From Gloeopeniophorella convolvens (Eukaryota; Basidiomycota; Agaricomycetes; Russulales), in assembly GCA_022496205.1 (NCBI GenBank), contig WTXD01000222.1, forward strand, positions 1 to 16,615: 16,615 nucleotides of DNA, read 5' to 3'. Shown here piece by piece: positions 10,363 through 16,615 of the stretch; within the stretch, counting starts at the first letter, position 1; every line of letters begins with the position of its first letter. A model generated the notes under the pieces. The model saw nothing but the letters and a program-made list of their open reading frames with translations. It did no database searches and had not been told where the DNA came from. Position numbers and translations under genes: made by a program.

Positions 10363-10932
10363 GGGACTGGAGACAAGATCTGTGATCCAATCCCAGAGGG
10401 GACGATGATGTACAGTATAAGTATGAATCTTGTCTCGGTGCTTGGCAGATATGTTCTCTGCCTCGAACTACGATCGAGAGTTACACCTAAGGGACTCAGA
10501 CCAACGTTGCTGCTCAATAATACGCACGGGTGTCAGTTTGTGCGCCGCGCGTTTCCACGCGGTTTCGAGGTCCCCGTAACCCGAAAGCGTGAACTTTCCG
10601 CCACCATGAAGGCAAGTGTTGACGATCTTGATGAGGTGTTCAGACTGCTGGCGCGTGAGGTTGGCATCCAGCAGGACCTCAGCAAATAAGAAGTCCTCGC
10701 GCGAATTGAAGAACGGGCGCCATGGCTCGCTGCTTTCAGGCTTTGGCGGTGGGCGGCTGGAACGTTCGTGTTTGTCGCGGATATACTCCTCGAACGGCTG
10801 TACGAGGGGCAGACGGTTGCTGTTAGGGTGATACTCTACCCTGATATCATCTTTGTACAATGGCACAGGTTCCTCCGGCTCGTCAGATGCTGAAGGGGTG
10901 TTGAAGCGCAGCAAAGGGTGGAGTGACAACTA

Positions 10933-11093
10933 AAGGACACAGAGTGACGCTCAGTCAGAGAAGGTCAAAAGACTGATACATTAGTGCAATACCTGAAGGA
11001 CACAGAGTGACGCTACAAGGTAAGGTAAGCATAAGGTAGAAGTGAAAAGAGCGGTAGTGTACTTGCCTCAGTCAGAGAAGGTCAAAAGACTGA
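10933..11093 (-). repeat. Tandem copies of the LTR transcript start, with and without intron
   Basis: Two blocks are repeated without mismatch: 25 bp at 11093-11069 and 10976-10952, and 19 bp at 11014-10996 and 10951-10933. In the upstream copy (minus sense) they are separated by the 54-nt intron; in the downstream copy they are fused. A 19-nt spacer (10995-10977) lies between the two copies. In the upstream copy the first block is part of a hairpin with 8-bp arms (CCTCAGTC and GACTGAGG). Confidence 0.85.
11013..11066 (-). other. Predicted 54-nt GC-AG intron inside the LTR
   Basis: On the minus strand the segment starts GCAAGT after GAG (the usual GC-donor context) and ends in a pyrimidine-rich run CTTACCTTACCTTGTAG. 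The neighbouring copy of the same region (10976-10933) lacks exactly this segment and joins GAG to CGTCAC. That is direct sequence support for splicing at these sites. Confidence 0.65.
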
Positions 11094-11119
11094 GGCTACA
11101 AAGGCGAAGAAAGAGGTCC

Positions 11120-11126
11120 TTATATA
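11120..11126 (-). promoter_or_regulatory. TATA box of the copia LTR promoter
   Basis: TATATAA on the minus strand lies 34 nt upstream of TCAGTC, an initiator-like sequence near 11092 that is also where the internal duplication of the LTR begins. Transcription would run leftward, out of the LTR into the Plavaka pseudogene. Confidence 0.55.
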
Positions 11127-11383
11127 CAGTAAGGAGCGACAGATAGCATGTGATAAACACTGCTTAGAAAGCCTAGGAGACCCACATGAAACGGAGTAAG
11201 AGTGGGTACCGGAGTACAAGGTGGGTCATGGAATGCCCTAGAATAGTCCAGAACATGGAAACGAATGTGGGGCTGAACACAGCCTTAAGTCTAGAACATT
11301 ATGTACACAAGATAAGATAGTCCTTGATCATTAGGTCCATATCTAATCTAATCAGAGCCGCCAGGACACTGTCCGTCTCAACA

Positions 11384-11393
11384 TCCCCCCGTG
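11384..11393 (-). other. Polypurine tract of the copia element
   Basis: On the minus strand CACGGGGGGA lies immediately before the TGTTGA start of the LTR and 13 nt after the pol stop codon. This is the standard position of the primer for plus-strand DNA synthesis. Confidence 0.75.
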
Positions 11394-11406
11394 ATCAAGA
11401 CATCCA

Positions 11407-12003
11407 TCATCCTACTAAACCCATTTGCCCAGAGAGCAGGGAGTGGCGTGATTTGGCAAGTGACTTTGTTAAGCCATCTGCTACCATGTCCTCTGTCTTG
11501 GTGCGAACCAGATCTACAACGTTGTTTTGAACGTACTCGCGGATCTTGTGGTGCTTTAGCTGGATATGTTTGGATCTCCTGCCAGTAACTGGATTGCTGG
11601 CGAGGTCAACTGAACCTTTGTTGTCGCCGTGCAACAGGATTGGATCTTCAACATTGTATCCTAGCTCAGAGTAAAAGCTCTGATACCACGCGGCTTGGTT
11701 GCCAGCGTCGGTTAAGGCCATGTACTCGGCTTCAGTGGTGCTGAGGGCGATGGTCTTTTGCTTGCGCGAGGACCAAGAGATTGCACCTTCTGCTAGAAGG
11801 AATACGTAGCCAGAGGTGGAACGATAGTCGTCTGGGTTGTCTCCCCAGCTTGAGTCGGAGTAACCATAAAGTCCGACCCCATTGGCCCCATCATAGCGGA
11901 TGCGATAGTTAATAGTCCCCTTGAGGTATTTGAGGACATATTTTGCAAGGCTTAGATGTTTTGGTGAGGGATTTGCTGCGTACTGGGCAAGGCGTTGGAA
12001 TGG
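11407..12003 (-). pseudogene. Ty1/copia pol C-terminal fragment (RNase H)
   Basis: This is the end of a copia polyprotein: a link region (RLAQYAANPSPKH...YLKGT) followed by a complete RNase H domain. The domain degrades the RNA strand of the RNA/DNA hybrid during reverse transcription. The acidic signature residues are visible in GYSDSSWG, STTEAEYMAL and LHGDNKG, and the usual KHHKIREYV follows. The domain itself has no stop or shift. The frame continues open to about 12090, but the residues before RLAQ no longer resemble reverse transcriptase, where a TRPD-like motif is expected. The gene is therefore cut at about 12003 and cannot act alone. Confidence 0.85.
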
Positions 12004-12141
12004 GGTGCGCGAGATAACGATAAGATAGAGAGCACGAGGTCGGAAGTCACGGGGTCGTAGCGTAGAGAACGCGGCAATGTAACGGGCCAAGCGCTCAACT
12101 TCTCGCGGAAACTATGCCCGCAGACGGCTTCGCCGTCTTCA
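12004..12141 (+). repeat. Possible remnant of the gypsy 5' LTR
   Basis: The segment lies between the end of copia similarity and the primer-binding-site candidate and ends in CTTCA, so it may be the end of an LTR. It includes a perfect hairpin at 12122-12138 (AGACGGC, loop TTC, GCCGTCT). No second copy of this sequence is in the window, so the assignment rests on position alone. Confidence 0.3.
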
Positions 12142-12144
12142 ACG

Positions 12145-12160
12145 TGGTGACGAGAGCGCG
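12145..12160 (+). other. Candidate primer-binding site
   Basis: TGGTGACGAGAGCGCG begins with TGG, the complement of a tRNA CCA end, and lies three bases after a possible LTR end (CA at 12140-12141), about 115 bp before gag. The matching tRNA was not identified. Confidence 0.35.
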
Positions 12161-12259
12161 TTCGTCCACAAACCACATACGATACATAGCACCCAGAGCA
12201 AAGACAAAGCCCAAGCACAAGCCAAGAAGAGCAAGCGAGCAACACTAGTCAAACAAGAC

Positions 12260-13990
12260 ATGAGCGACAACATGCCCCCAGCACGAGGCAATCTGAAGCG
12301 AAGACTCCGGGAACGAGGATCAGACGGCAGGTTCAAGAAAGCGCCAAAACTCGCAACGGACGAGAACTCCCTACCCAGAACACCATCAGAGCCTCCATCG
12401 TCGCCACTCACACCTATCGAGACCCCATCTTGGCCACTCACACCCATCGTTCCAACCCCCGCAACATCTGAATCTCTATCACTACCAACCAGCCTCGCTG
12501 TCTCTCCATTCCTCAGCACCTCAGACGAACTAGAGGAGCACCGCGAGTCCTCGGACGACGAAGAAAAGGTAGCAAGAGCACTCAGCGAGGCATCCGAGCC
12601 CGAGCCCGACAGCCCATTCAGATTCCCCAGCACATCGCTATTCCACACCACACCGCTCGCCAGCACCTCCCCACCACCCCAGCAGCGTAAACCGAGCCCA
12701 CCTCCACCGCACCGACACTTCCCCATGACCACAGCACAGAGCAACACCGGCAACGTCCCAACCACGTTTGGCGGCTTCCCCCACGAGGACCCGATCATGT
12801 TCTTACGGACAACCCGCCGAATCATCGCCGCTAGCGGCATCGCGACACCAGAGGCCAAAGCAGAGTATCTAGCAGACAGCATTGTCACCAACTCACCAGC
12901 AGATGAGTGGTTCAACAGACTAGCGCAGGCAACGAAGATTGACTGGACCGCACTGGTGGGAGAATTCACGACGCGGTGGACTCCACCACCCGCACCAGCC
13001 AAGACAGCAGAGCAGTTGGCAGAGGAGCTCACCACGCACATACTGGCACCTAGCAGCATCGGAGTCCAGGTCCCATTCCGCGGTACGCAAACATACTCAC
13101 ACATCGCATGGGCCGAGGAAGCGATCACCAAAGCCCGAGCTTGCGGACTCGAGTCACGAGGTGAATACATCCCCAACGTCCTACGCAACATGCCACAGGC
13201 TATCCAGAATAGTATCACAAGCGCGGCACGCACGAACTGGACGACATTCACCGCAGCAGTCAAGGCGCTCGACATAGACAACCTGCAGCAGGCAGCGAGG
13301 CAGGAACAAGAGCGCCAAGAGCACCTCGCGACGATGACCAGGCTCGAGCAGCAAATTGCAGCGAAGTTGAGCCAACTCTCAATCCAACCACAGAACCTGG
13401 CGCACGCTAACCCTCCAACCCCACGAAACCCTGCAAATGCACCCAATCACGTAGCGCCCATGGGCACGTACAACCCAGCAGTAGCACGCCCACGCTACAC
13501 CTCAACCAGGCCAGGAACACCTACTCAACGAGCACCAGCCACGGAGGACGCAAAAACGGCACTCCGACAGCGCCTCACCATATTCCCACACCAGCCCGAC
13601 ACACCAACTGGCCAGGCGATCTATGCACAGCAAATGGCCAGCTGGAATGCATCCCGAACGCCAGGCACGCGGGTCAACATACACACCCCAGTCCCGCTTC
13701 GACCAGGCACAGCAGCAATCAGCAGCGGCGAGTGCTACGTATGTGGCACCAACGGCCACCCGGCACGTGCGTGCCCAATCCAGTCTAACGACCCCAGGGC
13801 ACTCTCACACGAGGAGTCACGCTGGCGCTCCATCTGTGGAGGCACCCTAGGCACTGTGAACAAGGGAGTTGCAGAACCAGTATACCTGATGCTGGATGAC
13901 TACGAGGATGGGGCAGGGTACACTGACGGTCAGGGCAGCGGGCAGGGAAAAGGCCAAGGGTCGTCCGCTGATACCCTAAGCCCAGTATAA
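12260..13990 (+). CDS. Ty3/gypsy-like Gag polyprotein, complete ORF
   Basis: A 576-residue ORF without stop or shift. Residues 1 to about 155 are Ser/Pro/Glu-rich and disordered. From about 165 to 370 comes the retrotransposon Gag core, with FGGFPHEDPIMFLRTTRRII and the typical DEWFNRLAQATKIDWTALVGEF. A short coiled region around EQERQEHLATMTRLEQQIAA follows, then a Pro/Asn-rich linker. A CCHC zinc knuckle (C-x2-C-x4-H-x4-C, CYVCGTNGHPARAC) starts near residue 492; it binds RNA in this class. The tail is Gly/Gln-rich. Gag forms the virus-like particle that packages element RNA. There is no fused protease, so pol would be a separate frame or is lost. The intact ORF suggests a recent insertion or some purifying selection. 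Confidence 0.85.
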   Translation: MSDNMPPARGNLKRRLRERGSDGRFKKAPKLATDENSLPRTPSEPPSSPLTPIETPSWPLTPIVPTPATSESLSLPTSLAVSPFLSTSDELEEHRESSDDEEKVARALSEASEPEPDSPFRFPSTSLFHTTPLASTSPPPQQRKPSPPPPHRHFPMTTAQSNTGNVPTTFGGFPHEDPIMFLRTTRRIIAASGIATPEAKAEYLADSIVTNSPADEWFNRLAQATKIDWTALVGEFTTRWTPPPAPAKTAEQLAEELTTHILAPSSIGVQVPFRGTQTYSHIAWAEEAITKARACGLESRGEYIPNVLRNMPQAIQNSITSAARTNWTTFTAAVKALDIDNLQQAARQEQERQEHLATMTRLEQQIAAKLSQLSIQPQNLAHANPPTPRNPANAPNHVAPMGTYNPAVARPRYTSTRPGTPTQRAPATEDAKTALRQRLTIFPHQPDTPTGQAIYAQQMASWNASRTPGTRVNIHTPVPLRPGTAAISSGECYVCGTNGHPARACPIQSNDPRALSHEESRWRSICGGTLGTVNKGVAEPVYLMLDDYEDGAGYTDGQGSGQGKGQGSSADTLSPV

Positions 13991-14959
13991 GGGCTAAATC
14001 TAGCAAAGGGGCTTCGTTAGTATCGCAAGTGCGTGGGGAGACGTGCCTAATGCCCGAGTTACGCCGACTGGGGTCGCCGAGGTACGCAAGACTGAGAGCC
14101 GAATGAAAAAGAACTAAGCCACGTCGCACAATGACACGGCACTGCAACGACGCTCGAACTACGACCGGCCAACGTCTGACCGATACGTGCTAGAAAGGTG
14201 AACGGAGAGGGAGCGTAACCTGGATTCGGTCGTCTTGAACCGTAGGTTTAAATACATAGTGCGAGTCCTACTCCGGGACCGCGCCGGTGTCTAATCTCGT
14301 AGCGTTCCGTTATGCCGCGACGGCCTCTCGCTCGACAGTAGGTTTAGCTAGGAAACGGCGTATTCGCGTATAACGTAGCGGCCTTTGATCGGTCGCGCGA
14401 TAACTGCGGACGCGCTAGTTTGGTGCGCGCGCGGCTGCGACAGCCGTTCTTCGTGCGGCGGCGGGACCGCGTGTTTAGCGCGTTCGGCGGAGCGGCTCGC
14501 GTCCTGCGGTTTGATCGCAAACAGGCACCTGTGGATGCGCTAGCGACGCCTGCTAACACAGAGGTGGGAATGACTTATCGTTTCTACGTTGCTGAGTGGT
14601 GCCGACTGCCCATCTGCGGCCTACGCCTGAGATCGACCGAAGGACGACGCGACCACCGACTTGTGCCCCCTTTGGGCCTATTTGTGGTCCGTGTCTCGTC
14701 AGTTGAGAGCTCCTAGACGTGCCTAGGACTTTGCACATCAGCCGTTTCGTAGATCGCGAAAACGTACCGTCGTACGCCGTATACGCCATGCTGGCGTATC
14801 ATCATCCTCTCCACTTGAAATCCCAACCATCCTTGGTTGGTCCGTGCGCTGTCGTAGTCTCGTGACTTCGCTTGCCTTCGCGGATAAATACGCCGTCGTC
14901 ATTGTGCCGATTCCTGCATCTTTCTGTTCCCTCTTTCGCCTTCGCTCTCGTCCTTCGCT
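13991..14959. other. Noncoding, CpG-rich stretch between gag and the zinc-cluster gene
   Basis: No open frame above 100 codons on the + strand, and none with a recognisable motif. CpG is frequent and the sequence does not look decayed. A perfect inverted repeat (CCAACCA, loop TCCT, TGGTTGG) lies at 14823-14840. The last part is a promoter for the downstream gene: a TATA-like GATAAATA near 14881, then a long C/T-rich run up to the ATG. The right border of the gypsy element must lie somewhere in the first part. Confidence 0.45.
14881..14888 (+). promoter_or_regulatory. TATA-like element of the zinc-cluster gene
   Basis: GATAAATA lies about 75 bp before the predicted start codon and is followed by a CT-rich stretch up to the ATG, a common arrangement in fungal promoters. 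Confidence 0.4.
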
Positions 14960-16615
14960 ATGTCGCATCCTTCCGCTTCTCGTTCTTCGTCCGTCGCTGT
15001 TGGCGACGCTTTAGTGCCATCTTCGGTCCAGCCTGCTCGTGCGGGGTCGTCTCCTCCGCCATCCGAGCGCGAGGAGTCTCCTGCGCCCCCGTCTGGCGAT
15101 GAGGGCCCGATGGACTTGGACTGCTCGTCGCGCTCTGGGCCTGGGCCGGTCTTCGAGGGTCCGTTGGCTGAACCGGCATACCAGTCTCTGCGCGACCAGG
15201 CTTTCGAGATCATTGGTGCTCCTCCGGTGGAGCCGGTCACCACTGCCTCGATTCGGTCTTGGGCCGACTGGTTGAGCGACCAACTGGTGCGCTTTTTGCT
15301 TTTTCTTTTTGCTTTTTGCTTACTGCTTGTCAGTTTGAAATGGAGGTGTACTGCCGCCGGCGTCACGTCACCGCGCCGCCGGACTTGCCTCTCAGCGCCG
15401 CACTGGACCGGGCGCGGGAGGTGGTCATCCCTTTTGCCGACATGTCTTGGTTTAAGGACCACCCGCACGTCCTGGCCGGCTGCGAGGAGCGGATCCGCGC
15501 TGTCGAGGCCGACCGCGTGCAGGCCGCGGCGGCTTTGGCTCGAGCCGAGGCCGAGCGGGCTGCTCGTGCTCGTCATGACGCCAAGGTCGCTTGTATCGAG
15601 GCCGAGCGCGAGTCGGCCTATCAAGCGGCTTTGACCAAGGCCGAAGACCGGCTGACGAAGCGTTATATAACGCGAGGTGACTTCTTGGCGCTTGACCGTG
15701 AGCTGCGTGCGACGCGCAATGCGCCGATCGTTGTCGAGGGGCCGGCGCAGCGGTCTGCGCCTCCGTCCGACGACGAGAGTGTCGCCGAGGTCGATCCGCC
15801 GTCGCCGGCTAAGTTGGTTCTTCGCCCTGCGAAGCGGGCTCGTACGGAGCCATCTTCGGTGCGCATTTTTTGTTGACTCGTTTTTCTTTTTCTTTTCTGA
15901 TCTTCTTGTTTCTTTCTAGGTTCCACGGCCTAAGCCCAAAGGCAAGGCCAAAGCCGTTGCCGCAGCCTCGTCCTTCACTCGCTGGGAGGCGAACCAGCAG
16001 GCCTTACCGCCGCCTGGTGGTCTGCCCCGGTGCCTCTGCGCGGCTGGAAGGCGGTATGTCGTTCTTCGGCTGCTCTTTCTTTTGGCTAATTTGTTTTGTT
16101 AGTGTACTCGCTGTGTGGCCGCCGGGCATGCGTGTGTGCCGGCGTATACGCCGCCAGGCACGCGCAAGTCGGTTGAGGACCGCGCTTGCAGGCAGTGCGC
16201 CGGCCGTAAGGCCTCCTGCTCGAACTCTAAGCCGGCCGGTGCTGCGGCTAAGAAGTCTGGTGAGTTATTGTTCTTCTTTCTTTTGTGCTTACTGAGTAAG
16301 TTTCTTGTTTTTAGGCCGCCCTGTTGCTCCTGTTGTGCCGGCCACCGCGTCGTCTCCGGCCCCTCTGCCTTCGACCGGCATTTCGCTCGACATGGTCCTT
16401 CCCCCCGATGCCGACTCGACCTCTTACGTGCGGGAGCACCTTTTGGTCGACGTTCTTCGCGCGCAGGTGGCTTTGGCCGATGCCCAGCGCCACGTTGTTC
16501 ACGCGCATCGTGCTCTGGCCGAGCTTGATCGTTATCAAGCTGCTCATTCTGCCGAGACCGGCCCTTCGTCGGTCGCGCTCGGCAAGCGCAAGGCCGGTGG
16601 CGTTTCGGCGGGCGA
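14960..16615 (+). CDS. Coiled-coil protein with zinc-cluster-like cysteines, five or more exons, partial
   Basis: Exons: 14960-15286, 15334-15858, 15920-16053, 16103-16259 and 16315 to the window end. Introns are 47-61 nt and T-rich. Exon 1 is Ser/Pro-rich and acidic with a helical end (RSWADWLSDQ). Exon 2 holds FADMSWFKDHPHVLAGCEER, then about 90 residues of Ala/Glu/Arg coiled coil, then an acidic patch and a basic KRAR motif. Exon 3 starts with PRPKPKGKAKA, likely nuclear. Exon 4 encodes C-x2-C-x6-C, 17 residues, C-x2-C-x6-C, close to a Zn2Cys6 cluster with a long middle loop. Exon 5 is a second helical region and remains open. Exons 3 and 4 agree in frame only if one nucleotide is missing near 16021-16024. 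A DNA- or chromatin-associated role is inference. The cysteine array resembles multicopy basidiomycete genes; no name known. Confidence 0.6.
16018..16026 (+). other. Apparent 1-nt frameshift in exon 3 of the zinc-cluster gene
   Basis: Upstream of this point the coding frame (KPKGKAKA...WEANQQALPPPGG) is fixed by exon 2. Downstream, the frame needed to enter exon 4 on its cysteines reads APVPLRGWKA then CTRC. Exon 3 is 134 nt, one short of a multiple of three. Without correction, the cysteine array is read in the wrong frame. Confidence 0.6.

Larger units (their letters stand above)
7559..10898 (-). pseudogene. Plavaka-type (CACTA superfamily) transposase, ten exons, two nonsense codons
   Basis: Exons: 10898-10528, 10467-10243, 10175-9996, 9928-9735, 9676-9469, 9411-9248, 9180-9084, 9030-8584, 8522-8163 and 8089-7641. 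All introns are 53-73 nt with GT-AG ends and all phases agree, giving roughly 890 codons. Plavaka landmarks in order: WRPFFNSREDF, HHRPLWDWI, IFDEPWTGDMFW, LCLILYADKTKLSSFG with GGGRVVGWLPI, the zinc-site-like CPICL, ALSFDRLHSNNSGLFG, WRGLNHF, NTKPNEKMHGPLKKAY, NPSFHNKPRYDFV and EFIFARSIVRG. The Asp of YADKT and the Glu of NEKMHGP are plausible catalytic acids (inference). Coding is broken by TGA at 10362-10360 (where relatives have Arg) and TAA at 8817-8815. Splicing after 7641 into 7559 would form a TGA stop; the C-terminus is uncertain. The N-terminus is missing, cut at the copia LTR. Confidence 0.85.
10899..11383 (-). repeat. Copia 3' LTR, 485 bp
   Basis: The LTR begins TGTTGAGACGG directly after the polypurine tract and ends with TCAACA at 10899, which forms a perfect 6-bp terminal inverted repeat with the start. 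It contains a TATA box, a predicted transcription start, and a tandem duplication of the start region. The end at 10899 is my best choice: only from there onward does the sequence look purely like Plavaka coding DNA. A shorter LTR ending near 10924 is possible. Confidence 0.65.
10899..12003 (-). mobile_element. 5'-truncated Ty1/copia retrotransposon
   Basis: On the minus strand the order is RNase H end of pol, TGA at 11407, polypurine tract, then an LTR that begins TGTTGA and ends TCAACA. The gag, protease, integrase and most of the reverse transcriptase are missing. Copia similarity stops near 12003, just before RLAQYAANP, and gypsy-like leader sequence starts there. The downstream flank of the LTR is Plavaka coding sequence, so the element inserted in that gene. 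No target-site duplication can be tested because the 5' LTR is absent. Confidence 0.75.
12004..13990 (+). mobile_element. Truncated Ty3/gypsy-like element: leader plus gag, no pol
   Basis: A Gag ORF with a retroviral-type zinc knuckle is preceded by a short leader with a primer-binding-site candidate, but the left LTR is cut near 12004 and nothing downstream of 13990 resembles protease, reverse transcriptase or integrase. A short open frame after gag (about 14003-14106, beginning ASLVSQVRGE) could be the first residues of pol, but it ends in TGA. The exact right border is unknown. Confidence 0.6.

Noticed and set aside
10977..10996. 20-nt GTATTG...CAG segment between the LTR copies, read as a micro-intron
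   Set aside because: It is far too short to be spliced by the known machinery; the junction of two duplicated segments explains it better.
12139..13446. 435-codon open frame antisense to gag
   Set aside because: It mirrors the codon bias of the gag frame, is rich in Cys/Ser/Val/Leu without any domain, and overlaps a well supported Gag protein.
14420..14716. 98-codon + strand open frame upstream of the zinc-cluster gene
   Set aside because: Arg-rich chance composition in CpG-rich DNA, with no motif or partner exon.
1..16615. CRISPR arrays, bacterial operons, rRNA and tRNA genes
   Set aside because: No regularly spaced repeats, no ribosome-binding-site-led gene strings and no cloverleaf or B-box-like sequence were seen; the intron-rich genes and transposon types are fungal.

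Overview
The window looks like nuclear DNA of a filamentous basidiomycete (Agaricomycete). Evidence: many short GT-AG introns (about 46-80 nt), T-rich introns set in GC-rich exons, a gene resembling the basidiomycete family I know as DUF6698, and a Plavaka-type (CACTA-superfamily) transposase. A Ceratobasidium/Rhizoctonia-like host is possible, but that is a guess. Family names come from memory of consensus motifs; no search was run.

Layout. 1-74: possible tail of a + strand gene. 75-705: nothing convincing. 706-3016 (-): an apparently intact six-exon DUF6698-like gene in which one short exon and its intron are tandemly duplicated. 3171-3696 (-): a small, unrecognised two- or three-exon gene. 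3697-4665: no gene seen. 4666-5505 (-): an acidic hypothetical protein. 5506-6329: no convincing gene, one short minisatellite. 6330-7025 (-): an orphan ORF. 7559-10898 (-): a ten-exon Plavaka transposase pseudogene whose introns all still splice in phase on paper, broken by two nonsense codons. 10899-12003 (-): the 3' end of a Ty1/copia element (RNase H, polypurine tract, 485-bp LTR) that has replaced the transposase N-terminus. About 12004-13990 (+): a 5'-truncated Ty3/gypsy-like leader and a complete gag ORF without pol. 13991-14959: noncoding and CpG-rich. 14960 to window end (+): a GC-rich multi-exon gene with a coiled coil and a zinc-cluster-like cysteine array, carrying an apparent 1-nt frameshift in exon 3.

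The 7.5-14 kb part is a nest of transposons. The copia element inserted in the Plavaka gene, and its copia body now abuts a truncated gypsy element. The LTR promoter points into the dead transposase. Inside the LTR, the start of the predicted transcript occurs twice in tandem: once with a 54-nt GC-AG intron, once with that intron precisely missing. This is what would be left if DNA copied from a spliced retroelement RNA had been joined to the end of an unspliced R region. It is the most unusual structure in the window, followed by the exon duplication in the DUF6698-like gene.
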